From contig NZ_CP154855.1 in NCBI RefSeq assembly GCF_047302425.1, forward strand, positions 2,418,001 to 2,482,000: a stretch of DNA of 64,000 bases. The letters are read 5' to 3'. The position numbers were made by a program, and so were the translations under genes. This DNA is from Oceanitalea sp047302425. GTDB taxonomy: Bacteria > Actinomycetota > Actinomycetes > Actinomycetales > Actinomycetaceae. Below the pieces are notes generated by a model. That model made no database searches and was not told the origin of the DNA. It saw nothing but the letters and a program-made list of their open reading frames with translations. Of this stretch, positions 25,457 to 34,328 are shown in pieces. The first letter of the stretch is position 1. Each line of letters opens with the position of its first letter.

Positions 25457-25867
25457 ATGGACATCGACACGGCACTCACCTTCGTGCGCGAGAACCCGCG
25501 AGGCATCCTCGCTACCCGCCGCCGGAGCGGGGACGCGCAGCAGTCCCCCGTCCTCGCCGCGGTCGACGACGCCGGCCGCATCCTCGTCAGCACCCGTGAG
25601 ACGGCGGTCAAGGTCCGCAACCTCCGGCGGACGCCACGGGCGTCGCTGTGCGTCATCACCGACCGGTTCTTCGGGCCGTGGGTGCAGCTGACCGGGCCGG
25701 TGGAGATCCTCTCCCTGCCCGAGGCGATGGACCTGCTCGTCGACTACTACCGCCGGATCTCCGGCGAGCACGAGGACTGGGACGAGTACCGCACCGCGAT
25801 GGAACGCGAACGGCGCTGCGTCGTCGTCCTCGTGCCCGAGGAGGCCGGCCCGACGGTCAGCGGCTGA
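25457..25867 (+). CDS. PPOX-class (pyridoxamine 5'-phosphate oxidase-like) flavin/F420 oxidoreductase
   Basis: 136-residue split-barrel protein: MDIDTALTFVRENPRGILATRRRSGD, then SPVLAAVDDAGRILVSTRETAVKVRNLRRTPRASL, the usual order for actinobacterial F420-dependent PPOX enzymes. Substrate unknown. Monocistronic and bracketed by inverted arrays of an 18-bp repeat (A and B), the same arrangement seen around the GntR gene at 48.7 kb. Confidence 0.85.
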   Translation: MDIDTALTFVRENPRGILATRRRSGDAQQSPVLAAVDDAGRILVSTRETAVKVRNLRRTPRASLCVITDRFFGPWVQLTGPVEILSLPEAMDLLVDYYRRISGEHEDWDEYRTAMERERRCVVVLVPEEAGPTVSG

Positions 25868-25877
25868 GCCCCTGACG

Positions 25878-25985
25878 GTAAGTGCACTGTCGGCGGTAAG
25901 TGTGCTGTCGGCGGTAAGTGCACTGTCGGCGGTAAGTGTGCTGTCGGCGGTAAGTGTGCTGTCGGCGGTAAGTGTGCTGTCGGCG
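25878..25985 (+). repeat. 18-bp repeat array B (six perfect-length tandem units)
   Basis: Six head-to-tail 18-bp units with no spacers: GTAAGTGCACTGTCGGCG in units 1 and 3, GTAAGTGTGCTGTCGGCG in units 2, 4, 5 and 6. It starts 11 bases past the PPOX stop, in the gap that converges on gcvH, and is followed directly by the gcvH terminator hairpin. Not a CRISPR array (no spacers). Confidence 0.95.
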
Positions 25986-25990
25986 GGAGG

Positions 25991-26017
25991 GGGTGGCCCG
26001 CTCGGGGCGGGCCACCC
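25991..26017 (-). terminator. gcv operon terminator hairpin
   Basis: GGGTGGCCCGC and GCGGGCCACCC form an 11-bp perfect stem with loop TCGGG, directly after the gcvH stop. Confidence 0.75.
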
Positions 26018-26018
26018 G

Positions 26019-26402
26019 TCAGGCGATGTCGGCGCCGGTGGTCTCGGCGTACTCCTCGGGCGAGAGGAGCTCGGCCTCCTCCGAGGCCTCGACGGCGAAG
26101 AGCCAGCCCTCCCCGAAGGGCTCGCGGTTGACGAGCGCCGGGTCCGCGACGGCCGCCTCGTTGACGGCGGTGACGGTGCCGGTGACGGGCGCGTAAAGGT
26201 CGGAGACCGACTTCGTCGACTCGACCTCCCCGCAGGTCTCCCCCGCCGTCACCTCGGCGCCGACCTCCGGCAGCTCGAGGTAGACGATGTCGCCGAGGGC
26301 GTCGGTCGCCACGGTGGTGATGCCCACGCGGACGGGCGAGACGGAGGCGTCCACCCACTCGTGCTCGGCGGTGTACTTGCGGTCGGGACGGATCGTGGCC
26401 AT
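26019..26402 (-). CDS. gcvH: Glycine cleavage system H protein
   Basis: 127-residue lipoyl carrier that shuttles the aminomethyl group between the P, T and L proteins. Lipoylated Lys64 lies in GEVESTKSVSDLYAPVTG. The opening TAEHEWV and the LGDIVYLELPEVG strand are typical. Third gene of gcvPTH, 21 bp after gcvT. Confidence 0.96.
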   Translation of the reverse strand: MATIRPDRKYTAEHEWVDASVSPVRVGITTVATDALGDIVYLELPEVGAEVTAGETCGEVESTKSVSDLYAPVTGTVTAVNEAAVADPALVNREPFGEGWLFAVEASEEAELLSPEEYAETTGADIA

Positions 26403-26423
26403 GGGGTTCTCCTCAGCGGTGGG

Positions 26424-27536
26424 TCAGGGACGACGGTAGAACGGACGCTCGACGACGGTGAAGGGTTCACGCCGCCCGCGCACGTCGGCGTCGAGCGCGG
26501 TGCCGACCTCCGCGGCGGCGCGGTCGACGACGGCGAGGGCGATCGGGTGCCCGAGCGTGGGGCTCGGCAGGCCGGAGGTGACGACGCCGACCTCCTGCTC
26601 CCCGAGCAGCACAGGGGTGCCCTGGCGGGCGGCGCGGCGGCCCTGCCCGGCGAGGCCGACGAGCACCCGCCGGCCCTGTTCCCCGGCCTCGTGCGCGTCG
26701 CGGATCCGCTCGAGCGCCGCGCGACCGACGAAGTCCGCGGTCTTGCGGCGCAGGCCGACGATGCCGCCGAGCCCGACGGCGAAGGGGTCGACGTCCAGGC
26801 CCAGCTCGTTGCCGTACAGCGGCAGCGCGGCCTCCAGGCGCAGCGAGTCCCGGGCGGCGAGCCCGGCAGGCACCAGTCCGGCCTCGGCGCCGGCCTCGAG
26901 CAGCGCGCGCCACAGGGCGACGGCGTGCTCCCCCGGCACGAGGATCTCGAAGCCGTCCTCCCCGGTGTACCCGGTGCGGGCGAGCAGCACCCGCTGCCCG
27001 GCCACGGTAGCCTCGCGGGCCGAGTAGTAACGCAGGTCCTCGACCGGCCCGTCCGCGAGCGCCGTGACGATCTCGACGGCGCGCGGCCCCTGGACGGCGA
27101 CGAGCGCCGTCTCCTCGGTCGCGTCGGTGATCCGCGCGTCGAAGCCCGCCGCGCGCTCGCCCAGCTCGGCGAGGACGGGCGCGGTGTTCGCCGCGTTGGG
27201 CACGGTGAGGAACCGGTCCTCCCCCACCCGGTAGACGATGAGGTCGTCGACGATGCCGCCCTCGGGCGTGCACAGCAGCGTGTACTTCGCCCGGCCCACC
27301 TCGAGGGTGGAGATCGAGCCGACGACGGCGTGGTCGAGGAAGGCCCCGGCCCCCGGTCCGGCGACCCACACGGTGCCCATGTGGCTGAGGTCGAAGAGCC
27401 CGGCGGCCTGACGCACCGCCTGGTGCTCGGCCAGCTGCGAGCCGTAGTGCAGCGGCATCGTCCAGCCGGCGAAGCCGGTCATCGTCGCCCCCAGCGCCTC
27501 GTGCTCGGCGCGCAGGGCGGTCTCCTTCTCGCTCAT
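26424..27536 (-). CDS. gcvT: Glycine cleavage system T protein (aminomethyltransferase)
   Basis: 370-residue tetrahydrofolate-dependent aminomethyltransferase. Typical start (ALRAEHEALGATMTGFAGWTMPLHYGSQLAEHQAVR), LFDLSHMG, YTLLCTPEGGIVDDLIVYR, and RTGYTGEDGFEI. Releases ammonia and methylene-THF from the lipoyl-bound intermediate. ATG at 27536 overlaps the gcvP stop by one base (TGATG). Confidence 0.96.
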   Translation of the reverse strand: MSEKETALRAEHEALGATMTGFAGWTMPLHYGSQLAEHQAVRQAAGLFDLSHMGTVWVAGPGAGAFLDHAVVGSISTLEVGRAKYTLLCTPEGGIVDDLIVYRVGEDRFLTVPNAANTAPVLAELGERAAGFDARITDATEETALVAVQGPRAVEIVTALADGPVEDLRYYSAREATVAGQRVLLARTGYTGEDGFEILVPGEHAVALWRALLEAGAEAGLVPAGLAARDSLRLEAALPLYGNELGLDVDPFAVGLGGIVGLRRKTADFVGRAALERIRDAHEAGEQGRRVLVGLAGQGRRAARQGTPVLLGEQEVGVVTSGLPSPTLGHPIALAVVDRAAAEVGTALDADVRGRREPFTVVERPFYRRP

Positions 27537-30370
27537 CAGTCCTCCTCGAAGGCCTCGGGCGGCGGGCACGCGCACACGAGGTTGCGGTCCCCGTAGGCGT
27601 TGTCGATGCGGCTCACCGGTGGGAAGTACTTGTCCTGCCGCAGCCCCGGCACGGGGAAGGCGGCCTGCTCGCGCGGGTAGGGCCGATCCCAGGCGTCGGT
27701 GACGACGTCGGCGGCCGGGTGCGGGGCCCGGCGCACCGGGCTGTCGGCCAGCTCGAGCTCGCCGTCGAGGACCTGCTGGATCTCCCCGTGGATCGTCACC
27801 ATCGCCTCGACGAAGCGGTCGAGCTCGGCGAGGTCCTCGCTCTCGGTGGGCTCGACCATGAGAGTGCCGGCCACCGGGAAGGACAGCGTGGGGGCGTGGA
27901 AGCCGAAGTCGACGAGCCGCTTGGCCACGTCCTCGGCCGTCACGCCCGAGCGCTTGGTCAGCTCGCGCAGGTCGAGGATGCACTCGTGCGCGACGAGCCC
28001 GTCCGCGCCCGTGTAGAGCACCGGGAAGTAGGGGTCCAGCGCCTTGGCGACGTAGTTCGCCGCCAGCAGCGCGCTGCGCGTGGCGGCCGCCAGGCCCTCG
28101 GCGCCCATGAGCGCGATGTAGGCCCAGGAGATGGGCAGCACCCCCGCGGACCCGTGACGGGTGGCGGACACGGGCACCGCGCCGTCGCCGTCGTCCCCTG
28201 CGGCGTCCCCGGGCAGGAAGGGGGCGAGGTGCTCGCGCACCGCGACCGGGCCGACGCCCGGACCGCCACCGCCGTGCGGGATGCAGAAGGTCTTGTGGAG
28301 GTTGAGGTGCGAGACGTCGCCGCCGAACTCCCCCGGCTGGGCGAGCCCGATCATCGCGTTGAGGTTCGCGCCGTCCACGTACACCTGCCCGCCGGCGGCG
28401 TGGACCGCCTCGCAGACTTCGCGCACCTCGGTGTCGAAGACGCCGTGGGTCGAGGGGTAGGTGAGCATGATCGCGGCGAGCCGGTCGCCGTGCTGCTCGA
28501 TGCGGGCGTGGAGGTCGGCGGTGTCGATCGAGCCGTCGTCGGCGGTCTTCACGGTGACGACCTTCATCCCGGCCAGGACGGCGGAGGCGGCGTTGGTGCC
28601 GTGCGCGGAGGACGGGATGAGGCACACGGTGCGCTCGTCGTCGCCGCGGGAGCGGTGGTAGCCGCGGATCGCGAGCAGTCCGGCGAGCTCGCCCTGGGAA
28701 CCGGCGTTGGGCTGGATGGAGACGCGGTCGTAGCCGGTGATCTCCGCGAGCCAGGTCTCGAGCTCCCCGATGAGCTCGCGCCAGCCCTCGGTCTGGTGGT
28801 CCGGGGCGAGCGGGTGGATGGTCGCGAAGCCGGGCCACAGCATCGCCTGCATCTCCGTGGCGGCGTTGAGCTTCATCGTGCACGAGCCGAGCGGGATCAT
28901 CGTCCGGTCCAGCGCGAGGTCCCGGTCGGCCAGGCGGCGCAGGTAGCGCATCATCTGCGTCTCGGAGCGGTGGGCGTGGAAGGTCGGGTGAGTGAGGAAC
29001 TCGCTCGTGCGCCGCAGCGCAGCGGGGAACTCGAAGCCGCCGTCGCCCGTCTCCCCGTCGTCGACCCCGAACGCGGCGAGGACGGCGGCGAGGTGCTCCG
29101 GCGTCGTCGTCTCGTCGCAGGAGACGCCGACGGTGTCCGCGTCCACGAGCCGCAGGTTGACCCCGGCCTTCTCCGCGTCGGCGACGACGACGGCGGCCCG
29201 CCCCGGCACACGGACGGTGACGGTGTCGAAGAACGCGTCGTGGACGACGTCGACCCCGCCGGCGGTGAGGCGCAGGGCCAGGGTGCGGGCGGCACCGTGG
29301 GCGTGGCGGGCGATCTCCCGCAGCCCCTCGGGCCCGTGGTAGACGGCGTACATGCCGGCGACGACGGCGAGCAGCGCCTGCGCGGTGCAGATGTTGCTCG
29401 TCGCCTTCTCCCGGCGGATGTGCTGCTCGCGCGGCTGGAGCGCCAGGCGCAGGGCGGGGCGGCCCTCGCTGTCCTTGGAGACGCCGACGAGCCGGCCGGG
29501 CAGCTGCCGCTCCAGGCCCTCGCGCACCGCCATGAACGCGGCGTGCGGGCCACCGAAGAAGAGCGGGACGCCGAAGCGCTGGGCCGAGCCGACGGCGACG
29601 TCGGCGCCCTGCTCCCCCGGCGGGGTGACGAGCGTGAGGGCGAGGAGGTCGGCCGCGACGGTGACGAGCGCGCCGCGCTCCTTCGCCTCGGCGATGAGGC
29701 CGGACTGGTCGCGCAGCCGACCGGACGTCCCGGGCTGCTGGAGGACCAGGCCGGTGACGCCGTCGGGCAGGTCGGGCAGGCCGCCGTCGAGGTCGGCGAC
29801 GACGGCGGTGATCCCGACCGCCTCCGCGCGGGCGAGGACGACGGCGAGCGTCTGCGGGTGGAGCTCGTCGTCGAGGACGACGGTGGCAGCCTTCGACGCC
29901 TTGTTGGCCCGCTGCATGAGGAGGACGGCCTCGGCGACGGCGGTGGCCTCGTCGAGGAGGGAGGCGTTCGCGACGGGCAGGGCGGTGAGGTCGGCGACCG
30001 CCGTCTGGAAGTTGAGCAGCCCCTCGAGGCGGCCCTGGGAGATCTCCGGCTGGTACGGGGTGTAGGCGGTGTACCAGGCCGGGGACTCGAGGACATTGCG
30101 CTGGATGACGCTCGGGGTGTGGGTGCCGTAGTAGCCCTGGCCGATCATCTGGACGCGCTGGACGTTCCTCGCCGCGAGCTCACGCAGTCGCTCGAGGACC
30201 TGCGCCTCGGTGCGCGGGGCGGGCAGGTCCAGGGGCCGCTGCTGGCGGATCGAGGGCGGCACGGACTCGAGGAGCGGGCGCCAGTCGGCGTGCCCGAGCG
30301 ACTCGAGCATCGCCGCGGTGTCGGCGGCGCGGGGGCCGATGTGGCGGTCGGCGAAGGACGGTGAGGTCAT
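27536..30370 (-). CDS. gcvP: Glycine dehydrogenase (decarboxylating), P protein
   Basis: 944-residue PLP enzyme, full-length fused form, that decarboxylates glycine and passes the aminomethyl group to GcvH. PLP-binding Lys at about 693 in LNLHKTFCIPHGGGGPGVGP. The N-terminus FADRHIGPRAADTAAMLESLG is typical. ATG 30370 has GGAG eight bases upstream; a GTG two codons earlier does not. First gene of the operon under a glycine riboswitch. Confidence 0.97.
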   Translation of the reverse strand: MTSPSFADRHIGPRAADTAAMLESLGHADWRPLLESVPPSIRQQRPLDLPAPRTEAQVLERLRELAARNVQRVQMIGQGYYGTHTPSVIQRNVLESPAWYTAYTPYQPEISQGRLEGLLNFQTAVADLTALPVANASLLDEATAVAEAVLLMQRANKASKAATVVLDDELHPQTLAVVLARAEAVGITAVVADLDGGLPDLPDGVTGLVLQQPGTSGRLRDQSGLIAEAKERGALVTVAADLLALTLVTPPGEQGADVAVGSAQRFGVPLFFGGPHAAFMAVREGLERQLPGRLVGVSKDSEGRPALRLALQPREQHIRREKATSNICTAQALLAVVAGMYAVYHGPEGLREIARHAHGAARTLALRLTAGGVDVVHDAFFDTVTVRVPGRAAVVVADAEKAGVNLRLVDADTVGVSCDETTTPEHLAAVLAAFGVDDGETGDGGFEFPAALRRTSEFLTHPTFHAHRSETQMMRYLRRLADRDLALDRTMIPLGSCTMKLNAATEMQAMLWPGFATIHPLAPDHQTEGWRELIGELETWLAEITGYDRVSIQPNAGSQGELAGLLAIRGYHRSRGDDERTVCLIPSSAHGTNAASAVLAGMKVVTVKTADDGSIDTADLHARIEQHGDRLAAIMLTYPSTHGVFDTEVREVCEAVHAAGGQVYVDGANLNAMIGLAQPGEFGGDVSHLNLHKTFCIPHGGGGPGVGPVAVREHLAPFLPGDAAGDDGDGAVPVSATRHGSAGVLPISWAYIALMGAEGLAAATRSALLAANYVAKALDPYFPVLYTGADGLVAHECILDLRELTKRSGVTAEDVAKRLVDFGFHAPTLSFPVAGTLMVEPTESEDLAELDRFVEAMVTIHGEIQQVLDGELELADSPVRRAPHPAADVVTDAWDRPYPREQAAFPVPGLRQDKYFPPVSRIDNAYGDRNLVCACPPPEAFEED

Positions 30371-30408
30371 GGACACGGCTCCAGGGTGGCTGGGAAACGG
30401 GTCCTCCC

Positions 30409-30582
30409 CGCTCTGTCATGTGACCTGAGAGTTTTCGCGAGCCGGGGCTCGCCTGCACCGTCGGTGAGCGCTGACGCGCTGCTTTCCAGAGCTGCCTGAT
30501 CGCGGCGGTACCGGGGCCTGAGAGATTAGCGGGAGGGCTTGCTCCTTCGGCGCCCGCACGGAGCGGGACTCTCCCGCCGCGG
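30409..30582 (-). ncRNA. Tandem glycine riboswitch upstream of gcvPTH
   Basis: On the minus strand the gcvT-motif hallmarks occur in order. Aptamer 1 (about 30516-30582): GGGAGAGTCC, GCGCCGAAGGAGCAAGCC, then CTCTCAGGCC. Aptamer 2 (about 30409-30495): GCTCTGGAAAGC, then CGAAAACTCTCAGG and GACAGAGCGGGG. Glycine binding would turn on the catabolic operon, the usual logic for this class. About 40 bases separate it from the gcvP start. Confidence 0.93.
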
Positions 30583-30696
30583 GTGGGCGGCGTATCAAGT
30601 TGTCCACGTCACAGTACCCGGCAACCCGGACACCGGTGACCACACCGGTCCGTGCGACCCTGGGAGGAGACCCGTTTCCCCGAGCAAGGACGACGA

Positions 30697-31377
30697 TTGA
30701 CGCACGCCCCCGCCCCCGTCTCCCTCGAGCCCATGCGGCCCACCGCCGTGCTCCTCGACCTCGACGGCACGATCAGCGACTCCGGCCCGGTCATCACCGC
30801 CTCGATCGCCGAGACCCTGGCCCACTTCGGCTACCCGGCCCAGACGCAGGAGGAGCTGCTGCGCTTCGTCGGGCCGCCGATCCGCGACGGCTTCCGCGCC
30901 TTCGTCGGTGTCCCGGAGGACCGGCTCGACGCCGTCGTCGCCGACTACCGTGACCGCTACAACGAGCGGATGCTCCAGGCGCCGGTGTTCCCCGGCATGG
31001 CAGACCTGGTCCGCGAGCTCCACGCCCGCGGCGTGCCGATCGCCCTGGCGACGTCCAAGCGGCAGTCGCTCGCGGTGCCGATCCTGCAGGACGCCGGCCT
31101 GGCCCAGTACTTCACCGTCATCCGCGGCGCCTCGGACGACGAGACGCGCGCCGCCAAGGCCGACATCGTCGAGGACGCCCTCGCCGGGCTGCGGGAGCAT
31201 GACGTCGACGTGTCCCGTGCCGTCATGGTCGGGGACCGCCACCACGACGTCGACGGCGCGGGCGTGCACGGCCTGCCGACCGTCCTGGTCGGGTGGGGCT
31301 ACGCGCGTCCCGGTGAGGAGGACGGCGCCCACGCCGTCGTCCACGAGGTTGCCGAGCTCGCGCGCCTGCTGTCCTGA
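30697..31377 (+). CDS. HAD family phosphatase (phosphoglycolate phosphatase-like, PpaX/Gph type)
   Basis: HAD subfamily IA hydrolase, 226 residues from TTG 30697 (AAGGA upstream) or 214 from ATG 30733. Motif I DLDGTISDSG with nucleophile Asp; cap domain; motif II ALATSKRQS; motif III Lys region; motif IV VMVGDRHHDVDGA. Similar to phosphoglycolate/pyrophosphate phosphatases; substrate not certain. Divergent from the glycine riboswitch transcript. Confidence 0.88.
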   Translation: MTHAPAPVSLEPMRPTAVLLDLDGTISDSGPVITASIAETLAHFGYPAQTQEELLRFVGPPIRDGFRAFVGVPEDRLDAVVADYRDRYNERMLQAPVFPGMADLVRELHARGVPIALATSKRQSLAVPILQDAGLAQYFTVIRGASDDETRAAKADIVEDALAGLREHDVDVSRAVMVGDRHHDVDGAGVHGLPTVLVGWGYARPGEEDGAHAVVHEVAELARLLS

Positions 31378-31383
31378 GACGCG

Positions 31384-31417
31384 ACTGCGCCCCGTGCCGG
31401 ACGGCACGGGGCGCAGT
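31384..31417. terminator. Bidirectional terminator between convergent genes
   Basis: Perfect 15-bp inverted repeat (31384-31398 and 31403-31417) with a GGAC loop, seven bases after the HAD stop and ten bases after the convergent DUF4282 gene's stop. Confidence 0.85.
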
Positions 31418-31426
31418 TGTCGCGGG

Positions 31427-31882
31427 TCAGGAGCGCGGGACGCCCTGGCTGCGGTGGATGTCGTCGGACATCCGCACGAGCGCGAAGTAGAACTCGAACA
31501 TCAGCCGCATGAAGGCGATGAAGATGAGAACGCCGATCGGCCCGAGCAGGAGCACGAGCACCCCGAAAGCCGGGTCCGCCGCGAAGCTGGCGAAGAGGAG
31601 GATGAGCCAGTACAGCACGGCGACACCGATGGTGAGGACGTACAGCCAGCTGACGAGCTTGGGCGTGATGAGGGTGTGGAACTTCCAGTCGAAGAGCGCA
31701 GCGAAGAAGTTCTTCGGCGACTGCCCGGCGGGAGCCTGCGGGGCGGACGGCGCGCCGTAGCCCCACTGCTGCTGCTCCTGCTGCTGTCCGGCCTGCGGGT
31801 AGGCCGGCGGCGGCGGCGGGACCTGCGGCTGGCCGGGCTGACCCTGCGGCGGCTGGTACGGGCTGGGAGGGGGCGTCGACAC
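31427..31882 (-). CDS. DUF4282 membrane protein
   Basis: 151 residues. The Pro/Gln-rich disordered N-terminus (about 1-55, many PPPP and QQQ runs) is followed by the DUF4282 domain: FFAALFDWKFHTLITPKLVSWLYVL, two membrane spans (~75-97 and ~103-125) and RLMFEFYFALVRMSDDI. Function unknown; such proteins often carry Pro/Gln-rich cytoplasmic tails in actinobacteria. GTG start with AAAGGG at good distance. Confidence 0.88.
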   Translation of the reverse strand: MSTPPPSPYQPPQGQPGQPQVPPPPPAYPQAGQQQEQQQWGYGAPSAPQAPAGQSPKNFFAALFDWKFHTLITPKLVSWLYVLTIGVAVLYWLILLFASFAADPAFGVLVLLLGPIGVLIFIAFMRLMFEFYFALVRMSDDIHRSQGVPRS

Positions 31883-32065
31883 GTCAAACCCTTTCGGTTC
31901 TGGGGATCTGGCACGGCGAGGCTAGCGGAGGCCCCGCGCGGGGCCCCGGTCCCGCGCACCCACACCCTTGTGACCCTGCTCACCCCACCGGGTGCGCCGG
32001 TCCGCCGTCGTGCCTACCGTCGACCTGCGGGTCATGCCCGTGACCTGCGGGAAGGAGTGGGAGCA

Positions 32066-32344
32066 ATGGCATCCGAGACGAGCACGACGACCGACCACGA
32101 CGAGATCCGCCGCTGGGTCGAGGAGCACGACGGCAAGCCCGCGAGCGTGCGCGGCACCGAGGGCGGGGACACCGCCGGCGTCCTGCGGATCGACTTCCCC
32201 GGCGGCGCCGGCACCGACGACCTCGAGCACATCAGCTGGGAGGACTGGTTCGCCAAGTTCGAGGACCAGAAGCTCGCCTTCCTCTACCAGGAGCACAAGG
32301 CGAGCGGCGAGGACAGCACCTTCTTCAAGCTCGTCTCCCGCTGA
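32066..32344 (+). CDS. Small conserved protein (sometimes mislabelled glucan branching enzyme)
   Basis: 92-residue acidic soluble protein: HDEIRRWVEEHDGKPASVRGTEGGDTAGVLRIDFPG, then LEHISWEDWFAKFEDQKLAFLYQEHKASGEDSTFFKLVSR. Close relatives are widespread and sometimes carry the name 1,4-alpha-glucan branching enzyme, although the sequence is far too short and has no such domain. GAAGGAG precedes the ATG. Followed after 16 bp by the SDR gene. Confidence 0.8.
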   Translation: MASETSTTTDHDEIRRWVEEHDGKPASVRGTEGGDTAGVLRIDFPGGAGTDDLEHISWEDWFAKFEDQKLAFLYQEHKASGEDSTFFKLVSR

Positions 32345-32360
32345 CCGGAGGACACGACTC

Positions 32361-33203
32361 ATGAGCGAGAACACGACGACGGCGCAGCCCAACCCGCGTG
32401 AGGAGGGCGTCCAGCCGCGCCGGGTCATCGTCACGGGCGCCGACTCCGGCATCGGCAAGGCCTCCGCCGTCGCCCTGGCGGCACCGGGCCGGCACGTCGC
32501 CCTCACCTGGCACACCGACGAGGACGGCGCCGAGCGCACCGCCGAGGAGGTCCGCTCCCTCGGGGCGACGGCGCACGTACGCCGCCTCGACCTCACCGAC
32601 CCGCAGAGCGGGACCGCCGTCGTCGACGAGCTCGCCGAGGTGATGGGCGGGCTCGACGCGCTCGTCATGTCCTCGGGCACCGGCAGCTCCGAGCTGCTGC
32701 TCGACATGGACTTCGCGACGTGGCGCGAGGTCGTGTCGGTGGACCTCGACGGCGCGTTCTGCTGCCTCCAGGCAGCGGCGCGGCACATGGTGGCCGGCGG
32801 CACCGGCGGGCGGATCGTGGCGATCACGAGCGTCCACGAGCACGCCCCACGCGTCGGTGCGGCACCGTACTGCGCGGCCAAGGGCGGGCTCGGGCTGCTC
32901 GTCAAGGTCGCCGCCCTGGAGCTGGCGGAGCACGGGATCACGGTCAACGCCGTCGCGCCCGGGGAGATCGCCACCCCGATGACCGGCCAGGAGGACGAGA
33001 CGGTCATGGAGGGCAAGGAGCGCCCGGGCATCCCGGTCGCCCGGCCCGGCGACGCCCGCGAGATCGCCGCCGTCGTCGCCTTCCTGTGCGGGCCCGAGGC
33101 CGGCTACGTCAACGGCGCCTCGTGGACGGTGGACGGCGGCATGCTCCAGATGGGCCCGCAGGCGGGCTCACACCTGGAGAGCCACGACTGGCGCCGCCCG
33201 TAG
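32361..33203 (+). CDS. Short-chain dehydrogenase/reductase (SDR)
   Basis: 280-residue NAD(P)-dependent oxidoreductase. Cofactor motif TGADSGIGKASA near residue 25, NNAG replaced by SSGTG, catalytic Ser in ITSVHEHAP and Tyr-Lys in PYCAAKGG, C-terminal VNGASWTVDGG. Substrate unknown. The N-terminal 20 residues (NTTTAQPNPREEG) are a flexible extension. Probably cotranscribed with the small protein upstream. Confidence 0.9.
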   Translation: MSENTTTAQPNPREEGVQPRRVIVTGADSGIGKASAVALAAPGRHVALTWHTDEDGAERTAEEVRSLGATAHVRRLDLTDPQSGTAVVDELAEVMGGLDALVMSSGTGSSELLLDMDFATWREVVSVDLDGAFCCLQAAARHMVAGGTGGRIVAITSVHEHAPRVGAAPYCAAKGGLGLLVKVAALELAEHGITVNAVAPGEIATPMTGQEDETVMEGKERPGIPVARPGDAREIAAVVAFLCGPEAGYVNGASWTVDGGMLQMGPQAGSHLESHDWRRP

Positions 33204-33249
33204 CCGGATCCGGGGGCGCCGCCGCGGCCCGGCCACTAGCGTCTGCGGG

Positions 33250-34311
33250 ATGGACCTCCCGCTGCTGCCGCCGGTCGCCCCCATGCTCGCGAAGTCCGTC
33301 AAGGACGTGTTCGAGGGCGAGTACCTCTACGAGCCCAAGTGGGACGGCTTCCGCGCGATCATCTTCAAGGACGGCGACGACGTCGAGATCGGCAGCCGCA
33401 ACGAGAAGCCGATGACGCGGTACTTCCCCGAGCTCGTCGAGGCCCTGCGCGCCCAGCTGCCAGAGCGCTGCGTCGTCGACGGGGAGATCGTCATCGTCAC
33501 CGGCGAGCGGCTCGACTTCGAGGCGCTGCTCCAGCGCATCCACCCCGCCGACTCGCGCGTGCGGCTGCTCGCCACGGAGACGCCGGCGTCCTTCGTCGCC
33601 TTCGACCTCCTCGCGCTCGGCGACGAGGACCTCACCGGCCTGCCGATGGCGCAGCGGCGCGAGCGGCTGGAGTCGGCGCTGGGCAGTGCGCAGGCGCCGG
33701 TCCACCTCACCCGCGCGACGACCGACACCGCCCTGGCCCGCGAGTGGCTCGACCTCTTCGAGGGCGCCGGGCTCGACGGCGTCGTGTCCAAGCCGCTCGA
33801 CCTCACCTACCAGCCGAACAAGCGGCTCATGCTCAAGACGAAGCACGAGCGCACCGCCGACTGCGTGCTCGCCGGCTTCCGGTGGCACAAGAGCGGCGAC
33901 GTCGTCGGCTCGCTCCTCCTCGGCCTGTACGACGACGGCGGCCGGCTCCAGCACGTGGGCGTCGCCTCCTCCTTCACGATGAAGCGGCGGGCCGAGCTCG
34001 TCGAGGAGCTCGAGCCGCTGCGCCTGGCCGAGGGCGAGGACCACCCGTGGGCCGACTGGCAGGATGCCTCCGCCCACGAGAGGAACCGGCTGCCCGGGGC
34101 GCAGAGCCGCTGGTCGGCCGGCAAGGACCTGTCCTTCGTGCCGCTGCGGCCGGAGCGGGTCCTCGAGGTGGCCTACGACCACATGGAGGGCACGCGCTTC
34201 CGCCACAGCGCCCAGTTCCGCCGCTGGCGGCCGGACCGGGAGCCGGGGTCCTGCGGCTACGAGCAGCTCGAGGAGCCGATGAGGTTCGACCTGGCGGACG
34301 TCCTGACCTAG
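33250..34311 (+). CDS. ATP-dependent DNA ligase (LigC/LigD-ligase type)
   Basis: 353-residue stand-alone ligase: catalytic Lys30 in EPKWDGFRAI, then DGEIVI, FVAFDLLAL, GLDGVVSKPLDL, LMLKTKHERTADCVLAGFRWH and the OB-fold part ending in FRRWRPDREP. Seals nicks and, with the nearby LigD-like polymerase, probably acts in non-homologous end joining or base-excision repair. Not fused to polymerase or nuclease domains, unlike mycobacterial LigD. GGAT-poor leader; ATG at 33250. Confidence 0.92.
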   Translation: MDLPLLPPVAPMLAKSVKDVFEGEYLYEPKWDGFRAIIFKDGDDVEIGSRNEKPMTRYFPELVEALRAQLPERCVVDGEIVIVTGERLDFEALLQRIHPADSRVRLLATETPASFVAFDLLALGDEDLTGLPMAQRRERLESALGSAQAPVHLTRATTDTALAREWLDLFEGAGLDGVVSKPLDLTYQPNKRLMLKTKHERTADCVLAGFRWHKSGDVVGSLLLGLYDDGGRLQHVGVASSFTMKRRAELVEELEPLRLAEGEDHPWADWQDASAHERNRLPGAQSRWSAGKDLSFVPLRPERVLEVAYDHMEGTRFRHSAQFRRWRPDREPGSCGYEQLEEPMRFDLADVLT

Positions 34312-34328
34312 CCGGGCCTCAGGCCGTC

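Noticed and set aside
25878..25985. CRISPR array
   Set aside because: The repeats are contiguous, with no spacers and no cas genes.
32066..32344. Glucan branching enzyme fragment
   Set aside because: Only 92 residues, a complete small family of its own with no glycoside hydrolase motif.
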